NCBI RefSeq assembly: GCF_005049235.1
Contig: NZ_SUMD01000005.1
Coordinates: forward strand, 310,001 to 374,000
DNA length: 64,000 bases
Origin: Rhodococcus oryzae
Lineage (GTDB): Bacteria; Actinomycetota; Actinomycetes; Mycobacteriales; Mycobacteriaceae
Reading direction: 5' to 3'
The position numbers were made by a program, and so were the translations under genes. Positions 17,078-24,543 of this stretch are shown here, one piece after another. Below the pieces are notes generated by a model. It made no database searches, had not been told where the DNA came from, and saw nothing but the letters and a program-made list of their open reading frames with translations. The first letter of the stretch is position 1, and the number at the start of each line of letters is the position of its first letter.

Positions 17078-17091
17078 GCTATTGGCGTGAA
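17074..17091 (-). promoter_or_regulatory. ClgR box upstream of clpP1
   Basis: The minus strand reads TTCACGCCAATAGCGAAC. This fits every position of the corynebacterial ClgR consensus WNNWCGCYNANRGCGWWS (CGC-N5-GCG core). It sits between the tig stop codon and clpP1, as expected for the ClgR activator that controls clpP1P2 in actinobacteria. It overlaps the tig terminator stem by four bases. Confidence 0.8.
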
Positions 17092-17093
17092 AT

Positions 17094-18455
17094 CTAGCTC
17101 TCGTCCGCGGCCTCGGCCTCGTCCGACTCCGGGCTGCCGAACAGCTCCGCGGTGTCGACGGCCGCACCGGAGGTGTCCGTGACGGTCACCTGGTCGACGA
17201 CGGTCGCGAGCGCCTTGCCGCGACGGACATCGGCGAACACGGCGCCGAGCTGACCGGCCTGCTGGACCTGCTGGATGAACTGATCCGGCGAGATGCCGTA
17301 TCGCTGGGCCTGGAAGATGATCCGCTCGGTCAGCTCCTGCTGGCCGACCTCGGTGCCTGCCTCGTCCGCGATCGCGTCGAGCAGCAGCTGGGTCTTCACG
17401 GACTTCTCGGCAGCCTCGGTGGCGTCCTTGTCGAACTGCTCCCGACTGGTGCCCTGCGCCTCGAGGAGAGCGTTGAGCTGCTCCTCGTCGTGGTCGAGAC
17501 CGTGCACGGCCTCGTGCAGCTGCGCGTCGACCTCGGCCTTGACCACGGTCTCGGGCAGCGGGACCTCGATGGTCTCGAGCAGCGTCTCGAGGACCTTGTC
17601 GCGGATCTGGCCGGCCTGCTCGACCTTGGCGACCCGGCCGACCCGCTCGCGCAGGTCGTCCTTGAGCGCGTCGAGGGTGTCGAACTCGCTCGCCAGCTGG
17701 GCGAACTCGTCGTCGGCCTCGGGCAGCTCGCGCTCCTTGACGGTGCCGACGGTGACCGTCACGACGGCCTCCTTGTCGGCGTGCTCACCGGCGACGAGCT
17801 TGGTGGTGAAGTCCTTCGACTCGCCGGCCTTGAGCCCGACGATCGCCTCGTCGAGACCCTCGATCAGCTGGCCCGAGCCGACCTCGTGGGACAGGCCGGA
17901 CGCGGTCGCCTCCGGGACGGCCTCGCCGTCGATGGCGGCGGACAGGTCGATCGACACGAAGTCGCCGTCCTGGACCGCGCGCTCGACACCGGTGAGGGTG
18001 CCGAACCGCTGACGCAGCGACAGCAGCTGCTCGTCCACTGCCTCGTCGGTGATCTCGACGGGGTCGACGGTGACGGCGAGGGTGCTGTAGTCGGGCAGGT
18101 CGATCTCGGGGCGGACGTCCACCTCGGCGGTGAACGCGAGCAGCTCGCCGTCTTCGATCTTGGTGATGTCGATCTCCGGCTGGCCGATCGCCTTGACGCC
18201 TGCGGTGGTCACGGCCTCCGAGTAGCGCCCGGGAAGGGTGTCGTTGACGACCTGCTCGAGCACGGCGCCGCGGCCGACACGGGCCTCGAGGAGCTTGGCC
18301 GGGGCCTTGCCCGGACGGAAGCCGGGGAGACGGATCTGCTGCGCGAGGGCCTTGTACGCCTTGTCGAAATCGGGCTTGAGCTCCTCGAAGGGCACCTCAA
18401 CGTTGATACGGACCCGCGTCGGGCTCAGCTGCTCGACGGTGCTCTTCACGGACAT
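17094..18455 (-). CDS. tig: Trigger factor, ribosome-associated chaperone
   Basis: 453-residue chaperone that binds nascent chains at the ribosome exit. The ribosome-binding domain includes the signature [19 protein letters not shown] at about residues 42-60, of which G-F-R-P-G-K is the L23-docking loop. The FKBP-like PPIase domain follows ([20 protein letters not shown], residues about 160-240), then a helical substrate-binding C-domain. A short acidic tail ([12 protein letters not shown]) ends the protein, as is common in actinobacteria. It is upstream of clpP1P2 in the conserved order, but a hairpin and the ClgR box separate them. Start ATG 18455 ([20 protein letters not shown]) is the family start. 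Confidence 0.97.
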   Translation of the reverse strand: MSVKSTVEQLSPTRVRINVEVPFEELKPDFDKAYKALAQQIRLPGFRPGKAPAKLLEARVGRGAVLEQVVNDTLPGRYSEAVTTAGVKAIGQPEIDITKIEDGELLAFTAEVDVRPEIDLPDYSTLAVTVDPVEITDEAVDEQLLSLRQRFGTLTGVERAVQDGDFVSIDLSAAIDGEAVPEATASGLSHEVGSGQLIEGLDEAIVGLKAGESKDFTTKLVAGEHADKEAVVTVTVGTVKERELPEADDEFAQLASEFDTLDALKDDLRERVGRVAKVEQAGQIRDKVLETLLETIEVPLPETVVKAEVDAQLHEAVHGLDHDEEQLNALLEAQGTSREQFDKDATEAAEKSVKTQLLLDAIADEAGTEVGQQELTERIIFQAQRYGISPDQFIQQVQQAGQLGAVFADVRRGKALATVVDQVTVTDTSGAAVDTAELFGSPESDEAEAADES

Positions 18456-18526
18456 GCTCCTTCGTGTGGTCTTGCTCGTTGCGTCGCGGCCCTGATCTTC
18501 AGTTCCGCGCTGTTATGACGTTGTCC

Positions 18527-18604
<78 letters not shown>

Positions 18605-18666
18605 TTAGGTCCGCGACACGACGACCGCGCGGAAGATCCGCGTGGCTGCCGCCGTGGTGAATCCTA

Positions 18667-18735
18667 CGGGTCACCCGTTCGTGAAATTCCCGGCCACCCG
18701 ATTTGGCAGATCTCCGGCCACCCGATTGGCGAATC
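18667..18735. repeat. Degenerate 24-bp tandem repeat in the tRNA-Pro/tRNA-Gly spacer
   Basis: GGCCACCCGATTTGGC (18692-18707) and GGCCACCCGATTGGC (18716-18730) recur at a 24-bp period, with a weaker third copy (GGTCACCCGTTCG, from 18669) before them. The last copy overlaps a TTGGCG that could be the -35 of the tRNA-Gly promoter, with TACAGT at 18751 as -10 (spacer 19, longer than ideal). Confidence 0.5.
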
Positions 18736-18804
18736 CTGAACTGGGTTGGGTACAGTCTCTCAACGCAGACGACATCGATGGCGATCCCAAGTTGTCGTGT
18801 GCAC

Positions 18805-18878
18805 GGGGATGTAGCTTAGTGGTAAAGCCTCTGCCTTCCAAGCAGATGATGCGGGTTCGATTCCCGTCATCCCCTCCA
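18805..18878 (+). tRNA. tRNA-Gly (TCC anticodon)
   Basis: Acceptor stem GGGGATG pairs with CATCCCC; D arm GCTTAGTGGTAAAGC; anticodon stem TCTGC/GCAGA around CTTCCAA, anticodon TCC; T arm CGGGTTCGATTCCCG; discriminator T and encoded CCA (18876-18878). Transcribed away from tRNA-Pro. A T-rich hairpin terminator follows at 18890. Confidence 0.95.
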
Positions 18879-18889
18879 CGATGTACCAG

Positions 18890-18919
18890 CCCACCAGGCA
18901 TTCGCCGGGTGGGTTTTTT
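18890..18919 (+). terminator. Intrinsic terminator after tRNA-Gly
   Basis: The stem CCCACC/GGTGGG has an inner GGC/GCC pair and an ATTC loop, followed by six T residues (18914-18919). This is a classical Rho-independent terminator, 11 bp after the tRNA 3' end. Confidence 0.85.
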
Positions 18920-18939
18920 CGTGCGCGAGGGCGGGTGCG

Positions 18940-20190
18940 CTAGTCGGGCAGGGTCGGCACCGTGACCCCCTGATCGCGGCCGAGCAGCACCGCCCTCGTG
19001 ACGGCGGCCGAACCGAACCGGTCCCGCAGGCTGTCCAGGGTGGTGTCGAGTGAGCTGCTCGAGGGCTCACCGAACGGCAGCGTGAGTTGTTCCGCCCCGC
19101 CGTCCTCCAGGTTGGCGAGCGCCACCCCGACCAGGCTCAGGCCGCGATCGTGGATCGTCGGCATCGCCGCGGCCAGCAGGCCGCGCGCTTCGGCCAGGAG
19201 TACCGCGGTCTGCGAGGTGGCCTGCCCGAGGGTGTGCGAGCGGGTGACCCGGGTGAAATCGTCGAAACGCAGCCGCAGCACCACGGTCCGGCAGACCCGG
19301 TCCGCCGCCCGCAGCCGCTTCGCCACCCGATCGACCAGCGCGACGAGCGCCGCCTCGATGTCCTCTGGCGACTTCGGCCTCCGCCCCAGCGCGTGCTGCG
19401 CTCCGATCGACCGCCTGCGACGCCCGACCTGGACGCGACGCGGGTCACGTGCCCAGGCGAGCGCGTGCAGGTGCCTGCCCGCCGCTTGCCCCACCACCGA
19501 CATCAGTTCGCGTTCGGGGATTTCCGCGATCTGCCCGACGGTGCCGATCCCGTAGTCACGCAGCTTGCGTGAGGTGACGGCGCCGACACCCCACAGTCGC
19601 TCGACCGGGAGCGGATGCAGGAACGCCAGCTCGCGGTCGGGCGGCACGAGCAGCAGCCCGTCCGGCTTGCCCACCGCGCTGGCCACCTTGGCCAGGAACT
19701 TGGTCCTCGCGACGCCGACCGTGATCGGCAGCCCGACCCGCTCGCGCACCTCCGCTCGGAGCCGGGCCGCGATCTCGACGGGGGTCCCGGAGACCCGCCG
19801 CAATCCCCCGACGTCGAGGAACGCCTCGTCGATCGACACACCCTCGACGAGTGGGGTGGTCTGCCGGAAGACCTCGAACACGGCACGGCTCGCCTCCGCG
19901 TACGCGGACATCCGCGGCCGGACGACCACCGCCTGCGGACACAGTCGCAGCGCCTGCGCCCCGCTGCCCGCCGTGCGGACCCCGTAGGCCTTGGCCTCGT
20001 AGCTCGCAGCGAGGACGACTCCGCCGCCGACGATGACGGGCAGGCCCCGCAGCGACGGGTCGTCTCGCTGCTCGACCGAGGCGTAGAAGGCATCGAGATC
20101 GGCATGCAGGATCGTGGCCTCGGCCCGGGCAGGCTCGGAGCCCGGACCGGCGGGCGAGGGCGGAGACGCTACACGATCGGACACGAACAT
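18940..20190 (-). CDS. dinB: Y-family DNA polymerase IV (DinB)
   Basis: 416-residue error-prone translesion polymerase. The palm and catalytic carboxylates are in ILHADLDAFYASVEQRDD (about 27-44) and VSIDEAFLDVGG (about 119-130); helix-hairpin-helix DNA contacts are in LWGVGAVTSRKLRDYGIGTVGQIA. The little-finger domain follows, and the C-terminal half contains EQLTLPFGE, a good beta-clamp-binding motif of the QLxLPF kind. Start ATG 20190 lies inside a perfect LexA box, so the gene is probably SOS-controlled and possibly leaderless. It follows a co-oriented GNAT gene by 27 bp. In M. tuberculosis the dinB paralogues are not LexA-controlled, which makes this box notable. Confidence 0.93.
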   Translation of the reverse strand: MFVSDRVASPPSPAGPGSEPARAEATILHADLDAFYASVEQRDDPSLRGLPVIVGGGVVLAASYEAKAYGVRTAGSGAQALRLCPQAVVVRPRMSAYAEASRAVFEVFRQTTPLVEGVSIDEAFLDVGGLRRVSGTPVEIAARLRAEVRERVGLPITVGVARTKFLAKVASAVGKPDGLLLVPPDRELAFLHPLPVERLWGVGAVTSRKLRDYGIGTVGQIAEIPERELMSVVGQAAGRHLHALAWARDPRRVQVGRRRRSIGAQHALGRRPKSPEDIEAALVALVDRVAKRLRAADRVCRTVVLRLRFDDFTRVTRSHTLGQATSQTAVLLAEARGLLAAAMPTIHDRGLSLVGVALANLEDGGAEQLTLPFGEPSSSSLDTTLDSLRDRFGSAAVTRAVLLGRDQGVTVPTLPD

Positions 20191-20197
20191 ATGTTCG
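20184..20197. promoter_or_regulatory. LexA (SOS) box over the dinB start codon
   Basis: CGAACATATGTTCG is a perfect palindrome with the actinobacterial LexA core CGAAC-N4-GTTCG. The dinB ATG (minus strand, 20188-20190) is inside the box. LexA bound here would block initiation or elongation directly. Confidence 0.88.
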
Positions 20198-20217
20198 CAT
20201 CGGGCACCGACAGTCCG

Positions 20218-20799
20218 CTACCCCCGCGGACCCCGAAACATTCGCCACACCTCGGGTCCATCGTCGATCGTGATGTGCCCGGCGATCGAGAACCCATGAC
20301 GCTCGTACAGAGGCAGGTTTCGGCGGGTCGCCGTATCCAGCCACACTGCGTGACCCGCGCGGTCCATCTCCGCGAGCCCGGCGGCGAGCAGATCGCCGCC
20401 CAGCCCACGCCCCTGCGCGCCACGGGCCACCCCGATCGTTGCCAGAAGCCAAGCGTCATCCCAGGAGCCCATCGCCGACATCTGCTCCTCCGCGTCCATC
20501 ATTCGTACGAACCGGTCCCCATGCAGCTCGGCAATGGACGCGAGAACCGATTCGTCCGGAGGCGACACGTCGGGGGGAATGAAAGCGACCACGCCGTTCC
20601 GGTCGGCGTCGATATACGCGAGGCCATGCGGCACGGCCATGTGTTCGAGGTACAACCGTTGAAGCTCGGCCACCCGCTGCTCGTGCGAATCGGCTTGGAC
20701 GCACCACGTCGTCCAGGGATAGTCGGCGAACGCCTCCCCGAGAACGGACGCTGCGCGGTCCAGATCGTCTGCGACCAACGGCCGAATCGAGAGTTCCAT
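20218..20799 (-). CDS. GNAT-family N-acetyltransferase
   Basis: 193-residue predicted acetyltransferase, substrate unknown. The N-terminal MELSIRPLVADDLDRAASVLGEAF is the beta1-alpha1 element; WLLATIGVARGAQGRGLGGDLL holds the acetyl-CoA loop (R-G-A-Q-G-R-G-L-G-G); LPLYERHGFSIAGHITIDDG is the C-terminal motif. A GTG at 20814 would add five residues; I prefer ATG 20799. It is immediately upstream of dinB on the same strand, but the LexA box between them suggests independent control. Similar in layout to the GNAT gene at 1.4-2.0 kb. Confidence 0.85.
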   Translation of the reverse strand: MELSIRPLVADDLDRAASVLGEAFADYPWTTWCVQADSHEQRVAELQRLYLEHMAVPHGLAYIDADRNGVVAFIPPDVSPPDESVLASIAELHGDRFVRMMDAEEQMSAMGSWDDAWLLATIGVARGAQGRGLGGDLLAAGLAEMDRAGHAVWLDTATRRNLPLYERHGFSIAGHITIDDGPEVWRMFRGPRG

Positions 20800-20889
20800 A
20801 CCGCACTTCATCACGATCCACAGTCCCGACGAAAGTGATTATTCAGACATGGACCCGATGCGACGGGGCGACGCTCGGCGAGCGTTTCG

Positions 20890-21699
20890 TCAGGCCGACA
20901 GCAGCGCCCGCACCGCACCCGGGGTCCGGCCCAGGTGGGCGCGCATCGTCCTGGTCAGGTGGGCCTGGTCGGCGAACCCGAGGTCCGCGGCGAGCCCGGC
21001 GAGATCCCGCTCCCCGGCCTCGAGCCGAGCCAGCGCCCGGCCAACCCGGACCCGGTTGCGATACCGGGTGACGGAGACACCGGTGACCGCGGCGAAGTGA
21101 CGACTCAGCAGGAACGGCGACACCTCAAGCGCGCCCGCCAGCGGGATCAGCCCGTCGGACCACGGGGCATCATCGAGGATCGCCTCCCTGGCCGCCGCGA
21201 CCAATGTCCGGCCGCGCGGGCTGGACCGGATCCGCGCCGGTCCAGCGGTGTCCACCACGCGCTGAACCACCTCCCCGACGAGCCCCACCAGTTCCTCGGC
21301 GACCGCGAACCCGACGTCGCCGCTCCCCGCCGCCAGGAGCAGCCGCCGATGCCACAGCTCCACCCGGGCGTCGACGTAGAGATCCGCGGCGGGCCGCGCC
21401 TCTGGATCGCCCGCGATCGTGTGCCACAGCTCGGCGCCGATGTCGATCGAGGTGCAGAGGTCACCGCCGACGGGATGCGCGAACCGCTCTTCTTGGCCCG
21501 GTCGGCCGAGATAGGCGGTGGTCCGGTCCAGCACCGATTCGGCTCCGTCGGCTCGTCGCAGGAACCGTCCTGCCCGCACGAGCACCAGCCGGTGATCGTC
21601 GTGGCACTCCGGATCCGACCACGCAGCATGCTCGCCGGCACAGGTGACCGCCCAGGCACTGAACTGGGGCGACTCCGCGATCCGCGCCGCCGATTGCAT
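20890..21699 (-). CDS. AraC-family transcriptional regulator
   Basis: 269-residue regulator. The N-terminal half is a cupin-like sensor region (HDDHRLVLVRAGRFLRRADGAESVLDRTTAYLGRPGQEERFAHP). The C-terminal AraC/XylS domain (about residues 165-265) has both helix-turn-helix units: SDGLIPLAGALEVSPFLLSRHFAAVTGVSV and DLAGLAADLGFADQAHLTRTMRAHLG, with the family signature GVSVTRYRNRVRVGRALARLE between them. I chose ATG 21699, because the longer reading to 21834 would overlap the divergent SRPBCC gene at 21783. That neighbour, 83 bp away, is the obvious candidate target or partner. Confidence 0.88.
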   Translation of the reverse strand: MQSAARIAESPQFSAWAVTCAGEHAAWSDPECHDDHRLVLVRAGRFLRRADGAESVLDRTTAYLGRPGQEERFAHPVGGDLCTSIDIGAELWHTIAGDPEARPAADLYVDARVELWHRRLLLAAGSGDVGFAVAEELVGLVGEVVQRVVDTAGPARIRSSPRGRTLVAAAREAILDDAPWSDGLIPLAGALEVSPFLLSRHFAAVTGVSVTRYRNRVRVGRALARLEAGERDLAGLAADLGFADQAHLTRTMRAHLGRTPGAVRALLSA

Positions 21700-21782
21700 G
21701 AGGAAAACGCTACGCGCGGCCCCCGACACGGAACCGCAAAAATGTTCAAGACGATCGGACCGGCGGAGAGCACTGTCGGGGC

Positions 21783-22193
21783 ATGGCATACATACGCACC
21801 GAAACACTCGTCGACACCACCCCCGAGCGCGCATGGGATGCGCTTCGCGACTGGGGCGCGCTGCACGAGCGCCTGGCCGCCGGGTTCGTCACGAACACCA
21901 CCATCGACGGGGGCGACCGGATCGTCACGTTCGGCGATGGCTCGGTCGTCCGCGAACGGCTGGTCGCGCTGGACGAGGCGGCCCGCCGACTGTCGTGGTC
22001 GATCGTCGGCGGACCCTACGAGCATCACAACGGGTCGGCCCAGGTGTTCGCCGAGAGCGATGGCCGCACCCGATTCGTCTGGATCGCGGACGTGCTGCCG
22101 GATGCACTGGCAGACCGCACCACGGCCATGATGGAGCTCGGTACCAGCGCAATTCGCCGAACCCTCGAGGGCGACCGGGTGCGCGGCGGGTAG
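21783..22193 (+). CDS. SRPBCC (START-like) domain protein
   Basis: 136-residue soluble protein with the polyketide-cyclase/START helix-grip fold: YIRTETLVDTTPERAWDALRDWGALHERLA at the N-terminus, then IVTFGDGSVVRERLVALDEAARRLSWSIVGGPYEHHNGSAQVF, and a C-terminal amphipathic helix ending TSAIRRTLE. Such proteins bind small hydrophobic ligands; ligand and reaction are unknown. Divergent from an AraC regulator, with which it probably shares control. The sequence is complete and of typical length. Confidence 0.85.
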   Translation: MAYIRTETLVDTTPERAWDALRDWGALHERLAAGFVTNTTIDGGDRIVTFGDGSVVRERLVALDEAARRLSWSIVGGPYEHHNGSAQVFAESDGRTRFVWIADVLPDALADRTTAMMELGTSAIRRTLEGDRVRGG

Positions 22194-22294
22194 CCGACGG
22201 GCTCGGGGGCGGCAGTTCCGCGGACGGCGGTCACCTCCGGATCGCCGGTAGGCTGGTGGGACTCGTCCGATTTGTCCCCATGGGAAGGCCCCCA

Positions 22295-23137
22295 GTGGAA
22301 CTCCTCCTGATCCTCGCCGTCATCGGTGTCGTCGTGTTCCTGGTCATGAAAAGCCAGAAGCGCTCCGTCGGCCACACCGCCACCCAACTCGAGGACGCCA
22401 AGGCGGACGCGCGCCAGGCGATCGAGCGACTCGGCGGCCAGGTCTACAACCTGACCGGCACCGACATGGCCTCGAAGCAGGCCCTCGCCGACGCGTCCGA
22501 GCGCCACATCGCGGCCGGCTCGCAGATCGACCAGGCCAACAGCCCGGCACAGGCCCGCCTCGCGAAGCAGACTGCGCTGGAAGGCCTTTACTACATCCGT
22601 GCCGCACGAACGGCGATGGGGATGGACCCCGGCCCCGAGGTTCCGAGCATCGACGGCCAGCGCGCCGCGGGCGAGGTGACCGAGAACCGGGACATCGAGT
22701 TCGAGGGCCGTCAGGTCTCGGCTTCCCCGAACCCGTCCCCGCGCACCCCGAACTACTACCCGGGCGGTCGCGTCGCGGGTCGGCCCGTACCGGCCGGCTG
22801 GTACTCCGAGCCCTGGTGGAAGCCGGCGCTCGTCGCGGGCGCATGGGGCGTGGGCTCGATGTTCCTGTTCTCCGCGATGTTCGGCGGCATGGCCGGTGTG
22901 CCCTATGACGCGCAGGCCTTCGAGAGTGGCGCGGGCGACGGCAGCGACGCGGGCGGTGGCGATGCGGGCGGTGGCGATGCGGGCGGCGACGCAGGTGGCG
23001 AGGGTGGCGACGCAGGCGCCGACGCCGGCGGCGACACGGGCGGCGGCGACTTCGGTGGCGACGCCGGTGGCGGCGACTGGGGCGGTGGCGATTTCGGCGG
23101 CGGCGACTTCGGTGGCGGCGACTTCGGCGGCTTCTAG
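22295..23137 (+). CDS. Membrane protein with DUF1542-like helical domain and Asp/Gly-rich C-terminal tail
   Basis: 280-residue protein. The N-terminal transmembrane helix is MELLLILAVIGVVVFLVMKS, followed by a charged alpha-helical region (HTATQLEDAKADARQAIERLGG to about residue 110) resembling DUF1542. A Pro-rich stretch leads to a second membrane segment (KPALVAGAWGVGSMFLFSAMFGG, about 184-206). The last 65 or so residues are nearly all Gly, Asp, Ala and Phe, in repeats such as GGGDFGG, ending GGDFGGF. The start is taken as GTG 22295, with GAAGG six bases upstream; ATG 22280 has no ribosome-binding site. Followed by a bidirectional hairpin. Function unknown; tails of this style also end TPM-domain and YgcG-type membrane proteins. 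Confidence 0.75.
   Translation: MELLLILAVIGVVVFLVMKSQKRSVGHTATQLEDAKADARQAIERLGGQVYNLTGTDMASKQALADASERHIAAGSQIDQANSPAQARLAKQTALEGLYYIRAARTAMGMDPGPEVPSIDGQRAAGEVTENRDIEFEGRQVSASPNPSPRTPNYYPGGRVAGRPVPAGWYSEPWWKPALVAGAWGVGSMFLFSAMFGGMAGVPYDAQAFESGAGDGSDAGGGDAGGGDAGGDAGGEGGDAGADAGGDTGGGDFGGDAGGGDWGGGDFGGGDFGGGDFGGF
22931..23134 (+). repeat. Low-complexity Gly/Asp codon repeat
   Basis: GGCGGTGGCGA-type units are repeated throughout and encode the GGGDFGG/GGDAGG tail of the preceding gene. The strongest periodicity is at the end (GGCGGTGGCGATTTCGGC and variants, 15 bp apart). It is expected to be prone to length variation between strains. Confidence 0.8.
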
Positions 23138-23153
23138 AACTGCTCTACGAAAC

Positions 23154-23196
23154 TTCGGCAGGATTTCACCCGCTTTCCGGGCGAAATCCTGCCGAA
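23154..23196. terminator. Bidirectional terminator hairpin
   Basis: Perfect 14-bp arms TTCGGCAGGATTTC (23154-23167) and GAAATCCTGCCGAA (23183-23196), with an inner CCCG/CGGG stem and a CTTTC loop. It lies between the convergent Asp/Gly-tail gene and nei1, so it can serve both. Confidence 0.85.
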
Positions 23197-23209
23197 CTCG
23201 TATTGCGGC

Positions 23210-24007
23210 TCAGACCGCTTGGCAGGTCGGGCACCAGAACAGGTTGCGCGCCTTCATGACCGAGTGAGCGATCGGCGTGCCGCACACGCGGCACGCCGAT
23301 CCCGTTCGGCGGTACACGTAGGTACGCGGCCGATCCTTGGCGTACGCCGGCTCGCCGTTGTCGTGCTCGGGGCGCACCACGTGCATCTTCCCCCGCCGGA
23401 CGCCGACCTTCATCAGCGAGACGAGGTCGGTCCACATGGCATCCCATTCGGCCGCGCCCAGCCGCGCACCCGGGCGGTTCGGGTTGATCCCGTGCCGGAA
23501 CAGCAGCTCGGCCCGATAGACATTGCCGACCCCGGCGATCACCTGCTGATCCATCAGCAGTGCGCCGATCGCGTTCTGCGACTTGGAGATCCGGCGCCAC
23601 GCCCGCGCTGGGTCAGCGTCGGGACGCAACGGGTCGGGGCCCAGCCGGTCCTCCAGCGCGCGCAGTTGGGGCTCGTCGTAGATCTCGCAGGCGGTCGGCC
23701 CGCGCAGGTCGGTGCCGATCTCGGCCCCGACCATCCGCATGCGGACCTGGCCAACCGGCGTGCCCATCGGCAGCGGGAGATCGGTGAACTTGCCGTACAG
23801 CCCGAGGTGCACGTGCACGATCAGGCCAGACTCGTAGTGGTGCAGCAGGTGCTTGCCCCACGCCTCGGCCCGGACCAGGACCCGGCCGTCGACGCTCGCC
23901 GCGCCGGACTCGAACCTGCCCTGCGGGCTGGACACACGAACGGGAGCACCGGCGAAGTGTCGCTGGTGCTCCCGTGCGAGGCGGTGGAGAGTGTGACCCT
24001 CGGGCAC
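23210..24007 (-). CDS. nei1: Fpg/Nei-family DNA glycosylase (endonuclease VIII 1)
   Basis: 265-residue base-excision repair enzyme that removes oxidised pyrimidines and nicks the abasic site. The N-terminus PEGHTLHRLA supplies the catalytic Pro1 and Glu2 after Met removal; the conserved Lys is in AEAWGKHLLHHY; the helix-two-turn-helix element is in DQQVIAGVGNVYRAELLFRHGINP; the C-terminal zinc finger is CRVCGTP...FWCPTCQ. It corresponds to Rv2464c by sequence type and by position next to rpiB. Its ATG at 24007 abuts the rpiB stop at 24008 with no gap, so the two are one operon. Confidence 0.95.
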   Translation of the reverse strand: MPEGHTLHRLAREHQRHFAGAPVRVSSPQGRFESGAASVDGRVLVRAEAWGKHLLHHYESGLIVHVHLGLYGKFTDLPLPMGTPVGQVRMRMVGAEIGTDLRGPTACEIYDEPQLRALEDRLGPDPLRPDADPARAWRRISKSQNAIGALLMDQQVIAGVGNVYRAELLFRHGINPNRPGARLGAAEWDAMWTDLVSLMKVGVRRGKMHVVRPEHDNGEPAYAKDRPRTYVYRRTGSACRVCGTPIAHSVMKARNLFWCPTCQAV

Positions 24008-24481
24008 TCAGGCCTCGGGCAGGGCCGGCGGCACGCCGGTGCGCTCGTACTCCGACAGGATGTCGATGCGCCGCTGGTGCCGCGCCTCGCCCGACCACGG
24101 GGTCTCGAGGAACGCGTCGACGATGGCCAGGGCCTCCTCGAGCGAGTGCATCCGGCCGCCGATGCCGATCAGCTGAGCCTTGTTGTGCTGGCGCGCGAGC
24201 TGGGCGGTCTCCACGCTCCAGGCCAGGGCGCAGCGGGCGCCGGGCACCTTGTTCGCGGCGATCTGCTCGCCGTTGCCGCTGCCGCCGAGCACGATGCCCA
24301 GGCTGCCCTCGTCCTCGACCACGCGACGCGCGGCCTCGACGCAGAACGCCGGGTAGTCGTCCACGGCGTCGTACACGTGGGCACCGCAGTCCACGGCCTC
24401 GTGGCCGTTCGCGGTGAGATGGTCCTTGATCTGGTTCTTGAGTTCGAAGCCTGCGTGGTCGGCACCTAGGTATACGCGCAT
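24008..24481 (-). CDS. rpiB: Ribose-5-phosphate isomerase B
   Basis: 157-residue enzyme that interconverts ribose 5-phosphate and ribulose 5-phosphate in the pentose phosphate pathway. The N-terminus MRVYLGADHAGFELKNQIKDHL is the RpiB/LacAB signature, with the phosphate-binding Asp and His. GSLGIVLGGSGNGEQIAANKVPGARCALAW holds the anion-binding loop; the serine in G-G-S-G replaces the catalytic Cys of E. coli RpiB, as in mycobacteria. ATG 24481 was chosen because it begins the conserved fold. First gene of the rpiB-nei1 operon, divergent from the M48 peptidase gene 62 bp away. Confidence 0.96.
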   Translation of the reverse strand: MRVYLGADHAGFELKNQIKDHLTANGHEAVDCGAHVYDAVDDYPAFCVEAARRVVEDEGSLGIVLGGSGNGEQIAANKVPGARCALAWSVETAQLARQHNKAQLIGIGGRMHSLEEALAIVDAFLETPWSGEARHQRRIDILSEYERTGVPPALPEA

Positions 24482-24543
24482 GTGTCGATTCTGACAGGTC
24501 GGCGCGGCGAGCCCGGACCCGACCACGAATAGGGTTTGTCCAC

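Noticed and set aside
22931-23134. Possible CRISPR-like array in a periodic GC-rich stretch
   Set aside because: The units are short in-frame codon repeats for a Gly/Asp tail, without unique spacers.
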